From Streptococcus mitis (GTDB lineage Bacteria; Bacillota; Bacilli; Lactobacillales; Streptococcaceae), in the NCBI RefSeq assembly GCF_023109105.1, contig NZ_JALDTZ010000003.1:111152-175151 (forward strand): a stretch of 64,000 nucleotides of DNA, in the 5' to 3' direction. Numbering within the stretch: the first letter of the stretch is position 1; every line of letters begins with the position of its first letter. The notes beneath the pieces were generated by a model. That model searched no databases and had not been told where the DNA came from. It saw only the letters and a program-made list of their open reading frames with translations. A program made the translations under genes and the position numbers. This document shows, one piece after another, positions 51,702-61,273 of this stretch.

Positions 51702-52433
51702 ATGGATAAGAACGTGCAGGAACCAGTGAAATTATTTCAATACAATACCCTTGGAGCCTTGATGGCCGGCCTTTATGGTGGTTCCATGACAGTAGGAGAA
51801 TTGCTAGAGCATGGTGACCTTGGTTTAGGAACCTTGGATTCCATTGATGGGGAATTGATTGTTTTAGATGGCAAGGCTTATCAGGCCAAAGGGTCAGGAG
51901 ACCAGCCAGAAATTGTGGAAGTATCACCAGATGCCCTTATTCCTTATGCAGCAGTAGTACCGCATCAGGCAGAGGTTATTTTCCGACAGCGCTTTGAGAT
52001 GACAGACAAGGAATTGGAAGAGCGAATCGAGTCTTATTATGATGGGGAAAATCTTTTCCGCTCTATCAAGATTCGTGGGGAATTTTCACATATGCATGTG
52101 CGCATGATTCCCAAGTCGACACCAGATACCAAGTTTGCTGAGGTTGCAACCCATCAACCGGAATATAGTCGTGACAATGTTGCGGGTACCATTGTTGGTT
52201 TCTGGACGCCAGAGATTTTCCATGGAGTTAGTGTGGCAGGCTATCATCTGCACTTCATCTCAGATGATTTGACCTTTGGTGGGCATGTCATGGACTTTGT
52301 CATCAAGGAAGGCATTATCGAGGTAGGAGCTGTTGACCAGTTGGACCAACGTTTCCCAGTCCAAGATCGTCAATACTTGTTTGCTAAGTTCAATGTTGAC
52401 GAGATGAAAAAAGATATTGAAAAGGCAGAATAG
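51702..52433 (+). CDS. alsD: Alpha-acetolactate decarboxylase
   Basis: 243 residues. It converts alpha-acetolactate to acetoin, diverting pyruvate from acid formation and from branched-chain amino acid synthesis. Family signatures are LMAGLYGGSMTVGELL and GVSVAGYHLHFISDD with zinc-binding histidines (HLH, then GGHV). An extended -10 promoter TGGTATACT lies about 40 bases upstream. The ribosome-binding site is weak (AAGAAAG). The following membrane-protease gene starts 7 bases after the stop, as in pneumococcus. Confidence 0.93.
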   Translation: MDKNVQEPVKLFQYNTLGALMAGLYGGSMTVGELLEHGDLGLGTLDSIDGELIVLDGKAYQAKGSGDQPEIVEVSPDALIPYAAVVPHQAEVIFRQRFEMTDKELEERIESYYDGENLFRSIKIRGEFSHMHVRMIPKSTPDTKFAEVATHQPEYSRDNVAGTIVGFWTPEIFHGVSVAGYHLHFISDDLTFGGHVMDFVIKEGIIEVGAVDQLDQRFPVQDRQYLFAKFNVDEMKKDIEKAE

Positions 52434-52439
52434 GAGAAG

Positions 52440-53195
52440 ATGATGACCATTCATATTATCATTACCATGGTGCTGTTGCTGGCTCTTTTGATAGGGAGCA
52501 TTTGGTATGCCAAAAAGAAATACCAGATTAACCTAGCTGTCTTGGGCTTGGGGGCTGTAGCCTTCTTTGTCTCTTCACAGATTTTGGAAAAACTGGTGCA
52601 TATCTTGGTTTTGCATCCTCAAAAAGACGGTAGTATTGCCCTTTTGCAGGACCATCCACTTCTCTATATCATCTATGGTTTAGCCATGGCAGCCCTTTTT
52701 GAGGAAACTGCTCGTCTTATTTTCTTCAAATGGTTGGAGAAAAAGAGAAGTTTGGAAAAGGCAGACGCTTTGGCCTATGGACTAGGGCACGGTGGCTTGG
52801 AATTGATTTTCCTTGGCCTTACTAGTTTGCTTAATCTCTACATCGTTCTCTCAGCAGTTCAAACTCAGAATCCACAGGTCATGCAATTGCTGTCTGAAAA
52901 TATGTTGAAAACTATCCAGTCACTGTCTGTCTGGCAGATTTATTTGCTTGGTTTTGAACGGATTTTGGCCCTAGGCTTCCAATTACTCTTGACTGTTTGG
53001 GTTTACCAAGCTGTTCGCCAGAAGAAATGGATTTATCTCCTAGCAGCCTATGGCCTACATGCCTTCTTTGACCTAGCTCCATCTCTAGCCCAAGTTGGCT
53101 GGCTGACAAGTCCAGTCTTGGTTGAAGTGCTTCTACTAGTTGAACTGATCCTAGTTACCTATGGAACCAAGGCAATCTTTTGCAAAAAATTATAA
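52440..53195 (+). CDS. YhfC-family intramembrane protease-like protein
   Basis: About 250 residues with seven or eight membrane segments. Conserved motifs are EETARLIFF (glutamate pair), GLGHGGLELIF and HAFFD near the C-terminus, the arrangement of YhfC/PrsW/CAAX-type glutamic intramembrane proteases. The substrate is unknown. Two ATGs (52440, 52443) follow AGGAGA. It forms an operon with alsD and is closed by a terminator. Confidence 0.85.
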   Translation: MMTIHIIITMVLLLALLIGSIWYAKKKYQINLAVLGLGAVAFFVSSQILEKLVHILVLHPQKDGSIALLQDHPLLYIIYGLAMAALFEETARLIFFKWLEKKRSLEKADALAYGLGHGGLELIFLGLTSLLNLYIVLSAVQTQNPQVMQLLSENMLKTIQSLSVWQIYLLGFERILALGFQLLLTVWVYQAVRQKKWIYLLAAYGLHAFFDLAPSLAQVGWLTSPVLVEVLLLVELILVTYGTKAIFCKKL

Positions 53196-53222
53196 GAAAA
53201 AGAGGGCAACCTCTTTTTCTTA
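53195..53222 (+). terminator. Terminator of the alsD operon
   Basis: AAAAAGAGG, four-base loop, CCTCTTTTT and further T. Confidence 0.9.
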
Positions 53223-53271
53223 TTTAAGAACTAACCAAGTTTTTTTTATGGTCGTCAAATGGTCTTAAAAA

Positions 53272-53280
53272 TGGTATAAT
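53272..53280 (+). promoter_or_regulatory. Extended -10 promoter of murB-pot
   Basis: TGGTATAAT 29 bases before the murB ATG. Confidence 0.75.
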
Positions 53281-53309
53281 GGAATGAATTTTGTAAAAGG
53301 AAGAGTAAC

Positions 53310-54215
53310 ATGTCAGTAAAAGAAAAAATGCTTGAAATCTTAGAAGGGATTGATATCCGTTTTAAGGAACCCTTGCATAGCTATAGTTATACAAAAGTAG
53401 GTGGAGAGGCTGATTATCTGGTCTTTCCACGAAATCGTTTTGAGTTGGCTCGTGTTGTTAAATTTGCCAATCAAGAAAATATCCCTTGGATGGTTCTTGG
53501 AAATGCCAGCAACATCATCGTTCGTGATGGTGGGATTCGTGGATTTGTCATCTTGTGTGACAAGCTCAATAACGTTTCGGTTGATGGCTATACCATCGAA
53601 GCAGAAGCTGGTGCCAACTTGATTGAAACAACTCGCATTGCCCTGCGCCATAGTTTGACTGGCTTTGAATTTGCTTGTGGCATTCCAGGAAGTGTTGGTG
53701 GAGCTGTCTTTATGAATGCGGGTGCATATGGTGGCGAGATTGCCCATATCTTACAGTCTTGCAAGGTCTTGACCAAGGATGGAGAAATAGAAACCTTGTC
53801 TGCCAAGGATTTGGCTTTTGGTTACCGCCATTCAGCCATTCAGGAGTCTGGTGCAGTTGTCTTGTCAGCTAAATTTGCCCTTGCTCCAGGAAATCATCAG
53901 GTTATCAATCAAGAAATGGACCGTTTGACGCACCTACGTGAACTCAAGCAACCTTTAGAATACCCATCTTGTGGTTCGGTCTTTAAGCGTCCAGTGGGGC
54001 ATTTTGCGGGTCAATTAATTTCAGAAGCTGGCTTGAAAGGCTATCGTATCGGTGGTGTTGAAGTATCTGAAAAGCACGCTGGTTTCATGATTAATGTCGC
54101 TGACGGAACGGCTAAAGACTACGAGGACTTGATTGAGTCTGTGATTGAAAAAGTTAAGGAACACTCAGGCGTCACTCTTGAGAGAGAAGTCCGTATCTTG
54201 GGTGAAAGTAAGTAG
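53310..54215 (+). CDS. murB: UDP-N-acetylenolpyruvoylglucosamine reductase
   Basis: 301 residues, type II MurB. It reduces the enolpyruvyl group with NADPH through bound FAD to give UDP-MurNAc, an early peptidoglycan step. Motifs are [29 protein letters not shown] (FAD pyrophosphate), [20 protein letters not shown], and the active-site Ser in SCGSVFKRP with the final Glu in [15 protein letters not shown] precedes the ATG. In pneumococcus murB is cotranscribed with potABCD, and the spacing here allows it. Confidence 0.96.
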   Translation: MSVKEKMLEILEGIDIRFKEPLHSYSYTKVGGEADYLVFPRNRFELARVVKFANQENIPWMVLGNASNIIVRDGGIRGFVILCDKLNNVSVDGYTIEAEAGANLIETTRIALRHSLTGFEFACGIPGSVGGAVFMNAGAYGGEIAHILQSCKVLTKDGEIETLSAKDLAFGYRHSAIQESGAVVLSAKFALAPGNHQVINQEMDRLTHLRELKQPLEYPSCGSVFKRPVGHFAGQLISEAGLKGYRIGGVEVSEKHAGFMINVADGTAKDYEDLIESVIEKVKEHSGVTLEREVRILGESK

Positions 54216-54232
54216 GAAGTTTTAGTTGAAAA

Positions 54233-54345
54233 AGCTGCTGCTATGTCATGGAAAGGGGGTGAAAGCCTATCGTTAGCGCAGAAGAATGTAGGCAGTTCAA
54301 TCTCCTACAAGAGGTAGTAGCGGCCTGACAGAGCCCTGATCTGTT
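54233..54345 (+). ncRNA. Structured leader between murB and potA
   Basis: A 10-bp helix (GCTGCTGCTA at 54233-54242 with TAGTAGCGGC at 54314-54323, two wobbles) encloses a second hairpin TGTAGG/CCTACA (54286-54291 and 54303-54308). It is followed by a small stem ACAGA/TCTGT near 54326-54343. The stretch is richer in G and C than the surrounding spacers. The structure ends shortly before the weak potA start (TTG 54376), so it may control potA translation, perhaps in response to polyamines. No known riboswitch class is recognised. Confidence 0.5.
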
Positions 54346-54375
54346 AATCTATGAAAAAGAAGGAAGAAATGACAA

Positions 54376-55533
54376 TTGAAAAAACCAATTATTGAATTCA
54401 AAAACGTTTCTAAAGTTTTTGAAGACAGCAACACCAAGGTTCTCAAAGACATCAACTTTGAGTTGGAAGAAGGGAAATTCTACACTCTTTTAGGCGCATC
54501 TGGTTCAGGAAAATCAACCATCCTAAACATCATTGCAGGTTTACTGGATGCGACGACAGGAGATATTTTGCTGGACGGTGTCCGAATCAATGACATCCCA
54601 ACCAACAAGCGAGATGTCCATACGGTCTTCCAATCCTATGCCTTGTTTCCACACATGAATGTGTTTGAAAATGTTGCCTTTCCACTCCGCTTGCGTAAGA
54701 TTGACAAGAAAGAAATCGAAAAACGTGCAGCGGAAGTTCTCAAGATGGTTCAGTTGGAAGGTTATGAAAAGCGTTCTATCCGTAAACTCTCTGGAGGACA
54801 ACGTCAGCGTGTGGCTATTGCCCGCGCCATCATCAACCAACCCCGTGTGGTCTTGCTAGATGAGCCTCTATCAGCCCTAGACTTGAAATTAAGAACAGAC
54901 ATGCAGTATGAACTGCGTGAACTGCAACAACGATTGGGCATTACCTTTGTCTTTGTCACTCACGATCAGGAAGAAGCCCTTGCCATGAGTGACTGGATTT
55001 TCGTTATGAATGATGGGGAAATCGTCCAATCTGGAACACCTGTGGACATCTACGATGAGCCGATTAACCACTTTGTTGCCACCTTTATCGGTGAGTCAAA
55101 TATCCTGCCAGGAACCATGATTGAGGACTACTTGGTTGAGTTTAATGGCAAACGCTTTGAAGCGGTTGATGGGGGGATGAAACCAAATGAGCCTGTTGAG
55201 GTCGTTATTCGTCCAGAGGACTTGCGTATTACTCTTCCTGAAGAAGGTAAGCTCCAAGTTAAGGTCGATACCCAGCTCTTCCGTGGGGTTCACTATGAAA
55301 TCATCGCTTATGATGAATTGGGCAATGAATGGATGATTCACTCAACTCGTAAGGCTATCGTTGGTGAGGAAATCGGTCTGGACTTTGAGCCAGAGGATAT
55401 CCACATCATGCGTCTCAATGAAACAGAAGAAGAGTTCGATGCTCGTATCGAAGAATACGTAGAAATCGAAGAGCAAGAAGCAGGTTTGATTAACGCTATT
55501 GAGGAGGAAAGAGATGAAGAAAACAAGCTCTAA
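54376..55533 (+). CDS. potA: Spermidine/putrescine ABC transporter ATPase
   Basis: 385 residues starting at TTG 54376 with AAGGAAG upstream; an ATG at 54369 is out of frame and gives only eight codons. Walker [11 protein letters not shown]-loop [11 protein letters not shown], signature LSGGQRQRV, Walker [14 protein letters not shown]-loop THDQEEA. The C-terminal TOBE-like regulatory domain (about 245-385) contains RPEDLRI. PotA drives polyamine uptake through PotBC; import matters for pneumococcal stress tolerance and virulence. The end overlaps potB by 35 bases. Confidence 0.97.
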   Translation: MKKPIIEFKNVSKVFEDSNTKVLKDINFELEEGKFYTLLGASGSGKSTILNIIAGLLDATTGDILLDGVRINDIPTNKRDVHTVFQSYALFPHMNVFENVAFPLRLRKIDKKEIEKRAAEVLKMVQLEGYEKRSIRKLSGGQRQRVAIARAIINQPRVVLLDEPLSALDLKLRTDMQYELRELQQRLGITFVFVTHDQEEALAMSDWIFVMNDGEIVQSGTPVDIYDEPINHFVATFIGESNILPGTMIEDYLVEFNGKRFEAVDGGMKPNEPVEVVIRPEDLRITLPEEGKLQVKVDTQLFRGVHYEIIAYDELGNEWMIHSTRKAIVGEEIGLDFEPEDIHIMRLNETEEEFDARIEEYVEIEEQEAGLINAIEEERDEENKL

Positions 55534-56320
55534 ACTCTTTGTAGTGCCCTACATGCTTTGGATTGCGCTCTTTGTATTGGCACCCCTGGTCTTGATTTTT
55601 GGACAATCATTTTTCAACATCGAAGGTCAGTTCAGTTTAGAAAACTATAAATCCTACTTTGCGTCACAAAACTTGACCTATCTTAAAATGAGTTTCAACT
55701 CAGTACTCTATGCAGGGATTGTGACTTTTGTAACCCTCCTTATCAGCTATCCGACAGCCCTCTTTTTGACCCGTCTCAAGCACCGTCAACTCTGGCTTAT
55801 GCTGATTATTTTGCCAACATGGATTAATTTGCTCCTTAAGGCCTATGCCTTTATCGGGATTTTTGGTCAAAATGGCTCCATTAACCAATTTTTGGAATTT
55901 ATCGGAATTGGTTCGCAACAGTTGCTCTTTACCGATTTCTCCTTTATCTTTGTCGCAAGCTACATCGAGCTTCCCTTTATGATTTTGCCCATTTTCAATG
56001 TCTTGGACGATATGGACAACAATCTGATAAATGCCAGCTACGACCTGGGTGCGACCAAGTGGGAGACCTTCCGTCATGTCATTTTCCCTCTGTCTATGAA
56101 TGGGGTGCGAAGTGGGGTTCAGTCGGTCTTTATCCCCAGCTTGAGTCTCTTTATGCTGACCCGTTTGATTGGTGGGAACCGAGTTATTACCTTGGGTACA
56201 GCTATTGAGCAGAACTTCCTAACCAATGACAACTACGGTATGGGTTCTACAATTGGTGTGATTCTCATCCTGACCATGTTCATCACCATGTGGGTGACTA
56301 AGGAAAGGAGAGAACGATGA
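55499..56320 (+). CDS. potB: Spermidine/putrescine ABC transporter permease PotB
   Basis: About 270 residues with six membrane segments and the EAA loop [20 protein letters not shown]. The likeliest ATG is at 55514 ([14 protein letters not shown]), preceded by GAGGAAAG; the GTG/ATG further upstream lies inside the end of potA. It pairs with PotC, whose gene overlaps the end by 4 bases, to form the polyamine channel. Confidence 0.95.
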   Translation: MRRKEMKKTSSKLFVVPYMLWIALFVLAPLVLIFGQSFFNIEGQFSLENYKSYFASQNLTYLKMSFNSVLYAGIVTFVTLLISYPTALFLTRLKHRQLWLMLIILPTWINLLLKAYAFIGIFGQNGSINQFLEFIGIGSQQLLFTDFSFIFVASYIELPFMILPIFNVLDDMDNNLINASYDLGATKWETFRHVIFPLSMNGVRSGVQSVFIPSLSLFMLTRLIGGNRVITLGTAIEQNFLTNDNYGMGSTIGVILILTMFITMWVTKERRER

Positions 56321-57090
56321 AAAAATTTGCCAACCTTTATCTGGGACTAGTCTTTCTTGTCCTCTACCTGCCGATTTTTTACTTGATTGGCTACGCCTTT
56401 AACGCAGGCAACGACATGAATAGCTTCACAGGCTTTAGCTTGAGCCATTTTAAAACCATGTTTGGCGATGGTCGCCTCATGTTGATTGTGACCCAGACCT
56501 TTTTCTTAGCCTTCCTGTCAGCCTTGATAGCGACCATTATCGGGACTTTTGGTGCTATTTACATCTACCAGTCTCGTAAGAAATACCAAGAAGCCTTTCT
56601 ATCACTCAATAATATCCTCATGGTTGCGCCTGATGTTATGATTGGTGCCAGCTTCTTGATTCTCTTTACCCAACTCAAGTTTTCACTTGGCTTTTTGACA
56701 GTTCTTTCTAGTCACGTGGCCTTCTCCATTCCTATCGTGGTCTTGATGGTCTTGCCACGACTTAAGGAAATGAATGGCGATATGATTCATGCGGCCTATG
56801 ACCTTGGTGCCAGTCAATTTCAAATGTTCAAGGAAATTATGCTTCCTTATCTGACACCGTCTATCATTGCAGGTTATTTCATGGCCTTTACCTATTCGCT
56901 AGATGACTTTGCCGTGACCTTCTTCGTAACGGGAAATGGCTTTTCAACCCTGTCAGTCGAGATTTACTCTCGTGCTCGTAAGGGGATTTCGCTAGAGATC
57001 AATGCCCTGTCTGCCCTTGTCTTTCTCTTTAGTATTATCCTAGTTGTTGGCTATTACTTTATCTCACGTGAGAAGGAGGAGCAAGCATGA
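56317..57090 (+). CDS. potC: Spermidine/putrescine ABC transporter permease PotC
   Basis: 257 residues, six membrane segments, EAA loop HAAYDLGASQFQMFKEIMLP. The ATG overlaps the potB stop (ATGA) with AAAGGAGAG before it. Sequence LYLPIFYLIGYAFN at the start is typical of PotC/YdcV permeases. The stop overlaps potD by 4 bases. Confidence 0.96.
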   Translation: MKKFANLYLGLVFLVLYLPIFYLIGYAFNAGNDMNSFTGFSLSHFKTMFGDGRLMLIVTQTFFLAFLSALIATIIGTFGAIYIYQSRKKYQEAFLSLNNILMVAPDVMIGASFLILFTQLKFSLGFLTVLSSHVAFSIPIVVLMVLPRLKEMNGDMIHAAYDLGASQFQMFKEIMLPYLTPSIIAGYFMAFTYSLDDFAVTFFVTGNGFSTLSVEIYSRARKGISLEINALSALVFLFSIILVVGYYFISREKEEQA

Positions 57091-58157
57091 AAAAACTCTA
57101 TTCATTTTTAGCAGGAATTGTAGCCATTATCCTAGTCTTGTGGGGAATTACAACTCATCTAGATAGTAAAATCAATAGTCGAGATAGTCAAAAACTGGTT
57201 ATCTACAACTGGGGAGACTATATCGATCCAGAACTCTTGACTCAGTTTACAGAAGAAACAGGAATTCAGGTTCAGTATGAGACCTTTGACTCCAACGAAG
57301 CCATGTACACCAAAATCAAGCAGGGTGGAACGACATATGATATTGCTATCCCAAGTGAATACATGATCAACAAGATGAAGGACGAAGACCTCTTGGTACC
57401 GCTTGACTATTCAAAACTTGAAGGTCTTGAAAATATCGGACCAGAGTTTCTCAATCAGTCCTTTGACCCAGGCAATAAATTCTCTATCCCTTATTTCTGG
57501 GGGACCCTGGGAATTGTCTACAATGAAACCATGGTTGATGAAGCGCCTGAGCATTGGGATGACCTTTGGAAGCCTGAGTACAAAAACTCCATCATGCTCT
57601 TTGATGGGGCGCGTGAGGTATTGGGACTGGGGCTCAACTCTTTGGGTTATAGCCTCAACTCCAAGGATACCCAGCAGTTAGAGGAGACAGTGGATAAGCT
57701 CTACAAACTGACTCCAAATATCAAGGCCATCGTTGCTGATGAGATGAAGGGCTACATGATTCAGAATAACGCTGCAATCGGTGTGACCTTCTCAGGGGAA
57801 GCTAGTCAGATGCTGGAGAAAAATGAAAACCTCCGCTACGTGGTTCCGACAGAGGCCAGCAACCTTTGGTTTGACAATATGGTCATTCCAAAAACAGTCA
57901 AAAACCAAGATGCAGCCTATGCATTTATCAATTTTATGTTGAAACCTGAAAATGCTTTGAAGAATGCAGAGTATGTCGGCTACTCAACACCAAATACAGC
58001 TGCAAAGGAAATGCTCCCAGAGGAGAAAAAAGAAGACAAGGCCTTCTATCCAGATGCTGAAACCATGAAACACCTAGAAGTTTATGAGAAATTTAATCAT
58101 AAATGGACAGGCAAATACAGCGACCTCTTCCTACAATTCAAGATGTATCGGAAGTAG
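57087..58157 (+). CDS. potD: Spermidine/putrescine-binding protein
   Basis: 356 residues. The N-terminal hydrophobic segment (residues about 5-24) has no lipobox cysteine, so it works as a membrane anchor or signal peptide. The PotD/PotF pattern is present: LVIYNWGDYIDPELL, YETFDSNEAMYTKI, YDIAIPSEYM, FWGTLGIVYN and VVPTEASNLWFDNMVIP, which line the polyamine pocket. AGGAGGAG lies before the ATG. Last gene of the pot operon, with a terminator 14 bases on. Confidence 0.96.
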   Translation: MKKLYSFLAGIVAIILVLWGITTHLDSKINSRDSQKLVIYNWGDYIDPELLTQFTEETGIQVQYETFDSNEAMYTKIKQGGTTYDIAIPSEYMINKMKDEDLLVPLDYSKLEGLENIGPEFLNQSFDPGNKFSIPYFWGTLGIVYNETMVDEAPEHWDDLWKPEYKNSIMLFDGAREVLGLGLNSLGYSLNSKDTQQLEETVDKLYKLTPNIKAIVADEMKGYMIQNNAAIGVTFSGEASQMLEKNENLRYVVPTEASNLWFDNMVIPKTVKNQDAAYAFINFMLKPENALKNAEYVGYSTPNTAAKEMLPEEKKEDKAFYPDAETMKHLEVYEKFNHKWTGKYSDLFLQFKMYRK

Positions 58158-58170
58158 TGATAGTAACGAA

Positions 58171-58198
58171 ACGAATCAGTTAAGCTGGTTCGTTTTTT
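58171..58198 (+). terminator. Terminator of the murB-pot operon
   Basis: ACGAATCAG pairs with CTGGTTCGT (one G-U), then T run. Confidence 0.88.
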
Positions 58199-58279
58199 CT
58201 TTTGAATCAGATGGAAGTGTTAGTATGAAATTGAAAAAATTCAATTCTCAATAAACCTTTGAAAAAAATATTTAAGCCC

Positions 58280-58308
58280 TTGACCGTTATTAAGACCTTC
58301 TATATAAT
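58280..58308 (+). promoter_or_regulatory. Promoter of the GIY-YIG/PASTA genes
   Basis: TTGACC (58280-58285), a 17-base spacer, TATAAT (58303-58308), 54 bases before the ATG at 58362. Confidence 0.75.
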
Positions 58309-58361
58309 GATATAAGAGAGATTATGCAAAATTTTCCATATAAATAAAAGAGAAATACAAT

Positions 58362-59267
58362 ATGAATGAAAAGATATATTTGAAGGATATTTTCAGATTT
58401 AATGAGTTATTGTCACAATCGGAGTATAAAGGGTATCGTATTAAGTTACGATTTAACAAGAATTGGGATGATTATAGTTTTGTTGATGATTATATCAGTG
58501 GATCTGAAGATTTTTTACCATGGATTTTAAGTAATGGTTCAGATAAAAAAAGTCGAAATCGTAGAAATGAAATTCAGTTTCAATTTATAGAAGTAGAGTA
58601 TCATAAATGGCTTTTTGTTGGTGCTTATCTTATAAAAGAAACGAATAGTCAGATAAAGCAAGTGACCTATAGGAACCATCATGTTAAGTTCGCTTTAGCT
58701 GAACGATTAAAAGAGTATGATAAGTTTATAGAAAAAGTTTTGGTTAATCATACTAATACAGGTCAATCATGGTTTTATGTTAATCCTAAAATAATTGAAT
58801 CAGTTGTAGTAGAATCTGTAAACAGTATTTCTTATTTTAATCAAACGTCTCATTTTCCAGGTTATGAAAATATTTCATTTTCTTATCAAGAATTAAAGAA
58901 AAATTGGTCAAATAGTTCTTGGAGACAATATCTTTCAGCTGTTTATGGTGTCTATGTCATTACTGATTCTAAGACAGGAAAGCTCTATGTCGGTTCTGCT
59001 TATGGAGATAATGGAGTTTACGGAAGATGGTCTACATACTTAAGTGAAGGCTATGATAAATCCGAAATGGAAGAAAATCGATATCCGAATAAAAGATTGT
59101 GTGAGATAGTCGAAAAATATGGAATAAGTTATATTAAAAAGTATTTTCAATATAGTTTATTAGAGATTTTTCCAAAGAATGAAGTTGGAAAACAAAAGGC
59201 ACTTCAACGTGAACGATATTGGAAGAAAGTATTAAAATCTAAAGAACATGGTTATAATGCAAATTAG
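58362..59267 (+). CDS. GIY-YIG domain protein
   Basis: 301 residues. The last 110 form a GIY-YIG nuclease-like domain: VYGVYVITDSKTGKLYVGSA (GIY and YVG strands), GRWSTYL with the catalytic Arg, then a Glu-rich end with RERYWKKVL and GYN. The N-terminal 190 residues are unfamiliar and may recognise the substrate. Base composition is markedly more AT-rich than potD and alaS, and the gene lies between conserved operons, pointing to acquisition. It shares a promoter with the broken PASTA gene 8 bases downstream. Possible roles are defence, repair or selfish nuclease. Confidence 0.8.
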   Translation: MNEKIYLKDIFRFNELLSQSEYKGYRIKLRFNKNWDDYSFVDDYISGSEDFLPWILSNGSDKKSRNRRNEIQFQFIEVEYHKWLFVGAYLIKETNSQIKQVTYRNHHVKFALAERLKEYDKFIEKVLVNHTNTGQSWFYVNPKIIESVVVESVNSISYFNQTSHFPGYENISFSYQELKKNWSNSSWRQYLSAVYGVYVITDSKTGKLYVGSAYGDNGVYGRWSTYLSEGYDKSEMEENRYPNKRLCEIVEKYGISYIKKYFQYSLLEIFPKNEVGKQKALQRERYWKKVLKSKEHGYNAN

Positions 59268-59275
59268 GAGAGGCT

Positions 59276-60478
59276 ATGAATAATTTGAATGATTGGGAAA
59301 AAGCTCGTCGAGAAGAAGAATTGAATCAAGAGCTAAAAAGACAGAATAACTTGTTGGAATAGCAGAGATGGGAACAGCAGTTTTCTAACCAAAAACAACA
59401 GGCAGCACTAGATGAACAAAATCGTCTTGCTCGAGAACAACAAGAAACATTAAAAGAGAGAAATGAGTTAGAACGTCAGAGGCAATGGGATGAGGAATCT
59501 CGACATCAAAGAGAGTTAGAATTACGTATTGAGTAACAATATAAAGATAATATATTTGATTTAAAAAAACTGTGGGCCAAAGCTGAATCAGAAAATGAGA
59601 GAGGGAGAATTCAGATACTCTTAGCAGAAGCAGAAGCTGACTGGAATGAGTATTTACTGGAGAAAGAGAGAGAAGCAGAAAGAAAGCGATTGGCTACAGA
59701 GCAATTTCAAATAAAACAGCAGGAAGAAAGAGAACAGAATGAATTATTAGAGCGTCGCAGACAGAAAATTAGTAGGATAAAGTGGTTTTTTGGAATAGTT
59801 ATAAGCTTACTTTTATTAGTGATAATTGTAACTTTTTTCATAGGTATGAATAAGTCTAAATCATCTCATAATAGTACTAAGCAATCAACTCAATCATCTA
59901 ATTCAGCAACCTCCACAAGTTCTACAAAGCAAGCTTCTCTTGGTGGAAATAAGTCTAAAGATAAACAAACTTCATCAACAACTTCTGCTTCTTCTAGACC
60001 ACAGCCTACAAAAGTATATATTGGAAACCTTATTGGTTTAAGTAAATCTGATGCTATATCAGAATTGAAGAGTAGAAAAATTACCGAGAATCATATAAAA
60101 GTTGAGGAAGAAGAAAGTGATGAATACTCTCCTGGTACAATTTTACGTCAGAGTTTGTCGGAGGGAACTTTATATGATTTGAATGATTCATCAGATATTA
60201 TTTTGACTATTGCAAAAGAACGAACTAGTGCTACAATGCCAAATTATGCAGGTTCAAGTTTAGAGTTTACCAAAAATAATTTAAAACAGATTGTTGGTGT
60301 TAAAGAAGCTAATATTGAAATAGTAGAAGTTTCTAGTGCGCCTGAGGGGACTTCTGAAGGAAGTGTAGTTGATCAAATTCCCAAACCAGACGAAAAGTTT
60401 GATTTGAAACGTACACGAGTTAAAATTTCAATTTATAAGCCTAAAACTCATCAAACATCACAAAATAGATCTAGATAA
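59276..60478 (+). pseudogene. Membrane-anchored PASTA-repeat protein gene with two in-frame stops
   Basis: From ATG 59276 (GGAGAG upstream) the frame reads a Glu/Gln/Arg-rich coiled coil, interrupted by TAG at 59360 and TAA at 59534, and continues in the same frame to 60478. Both stops can arise from glutamine codons by one C-to-T change. The open part from about 59690 encodes more coiled coil, a membrane segment (about [19 protein letters not shown]), a Ser/Thr-rich linker and two extracellular PASTA-like domains with the usual PxxxG..xxxA turns. PASTA domains bind peptidoglycan or lipid II. A shortened product from an internal start is possible, so loss of function is likely but not certain. 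Confidence 0.75.
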
Positions 60479-60544
60479 ACTAAGAGGTTAATGCAGCAAG
60501 CTAACTTATTGCTAACTCATTCTATTGGTTAAGATCATTTCCAG

Positions 60545-60573
60545 TTGACGCAAGCTTAAAAAAACGTTATAAT
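60545..60573 (+). promoter_or_regulatory. Promoter of the alaS T-box transcript
   Basis: TTGACG (60545-60550), a 17-base spacer, TATAAT (60568-60573); the T-box leader starts about 7 bases later. Confidence 0.85.
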
Positions 60574-60579
60574 AAGAAA

Positions 60580-60762
60580 GTTGAGAATTGATTTTCACTT
60601 GTCTTAGTCCAGAGAAATGGCGGTGCTGCGAGCCATCTAAGCTAGAAAGTCATGCTACTCAATCATACAATTGCATAAGAATAAGAGAATGACAAGTTCA
60701 TTGAATGAAGGTGGTACCGCGGTTTTTCGCCCTTCGTGATATGAGCTTGTCTTTTGATTTTT
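60580..60762 (+). promoter_or_regulatory. T-box riboswitch, tRNA-Ala responsive
   Basis: The T-box core GAAGGTGGTACCGCG is at 60707-60721; its TGGT matches the ACCA end of tRNA-Ala. Stem I carries AGAGAAATGG and GGTGCTGCGAGCC, and GCT (60654-60656) in CATGCTACT is a fitting alanine specifier codon. GACAAGTTCAT (60691-60701) pairs with ATGAGCTTGTC (60741-60751) followed by TTTTGATTTTT, the terminator. Uncharged tRNA-Ala should favour antitermination and expression of the two genes downstream. Confidence 0.92.
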
Positions 60763-60772
60763 GGAGGTGTTG

Positions 60773-61258
60773 ATGAAAACATTTCTTGTCAAACAAAAGT
60801 TTCGTCTTGGAGGCGAACGCTTCGCTATCAAGGATGACAGGGGAGAAATCGCCTATCAGGTAGAGGGATTATTTTTTAAAATTCCCAAAACCTTTACTAT
60901 CTATGATGCATTTGGTAACCAAGTCAGTGAGATTAGTAAAGAGATTTGGACTCTACTTCCTCGTTTTGAGATTCAGCTTCAGGACGGATCGAATTTTGTC
61001 ATTCGTAAGAAGTTGACCTTCTGGCGAGATAAGTATGAGTTTGATAATCTGGGGCTTCGTATCGAGGGCAATATCTGGGATTTGAATTTCAAACTACTGG
61101 ATGATCGCGATCAATTGATTGCGGAAATCAGGAAAGAACTCTTCCATCTGACCTCTACCTATAACGTAACGGTTCTTGAGGACGCTTATGCAGACCTAGT
61201 CATTTCCCTCTGTGTCGCTATAGACTATGTGGAAATGCTAGAAAGTCAATCAAATTAG
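60773..61258 (+). CDS. LURP-one-related (YxjI-like) protein
   Basis: 161 residues with the tubby-like beta-barrel pattern of LURP-one-related proteins: MKTFLVKQKFRLGGERFAI, DDRGEIAYQVEG, FTIYDAFGNQVSEI, repeating hairpins of aromatic and charged residues. The ATG at 60773 follows GGAGGTG; an in-frame start 12 bases earlier overlaps that site. Function of bacterial members is unknown. It lies between the T-box and alaS, so it is co-regulated by tRNA-Ala charging. Confidence 0.85.
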   Translation: MKTFLVKQKFRLGGERFAIKDDRGEIAYQVEGLFFKIPKTFTIYDAFGNQVSEISKEIWTLLPRFEIQLQDGSNFVIRKKLTFWRDKYEFDNLGLRIEGNIWDLNFKLLDDRDQLIAEIRKELFHLTSTYNVTVLEDAYADLVISLCVAIDYVEMLESQSN

Positions 61259-61273
61259 TAAAAAGGAGACATT

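Noticed and set aside
59360-59536. TAG and TAA in the PASTA gene as recoded codons
   Set aside because: No pyrrolysine or selenocysteine machinery is expected in streptococci, two different stops are involved, and both are single changes from glutamine codons; simple decay is likelier.
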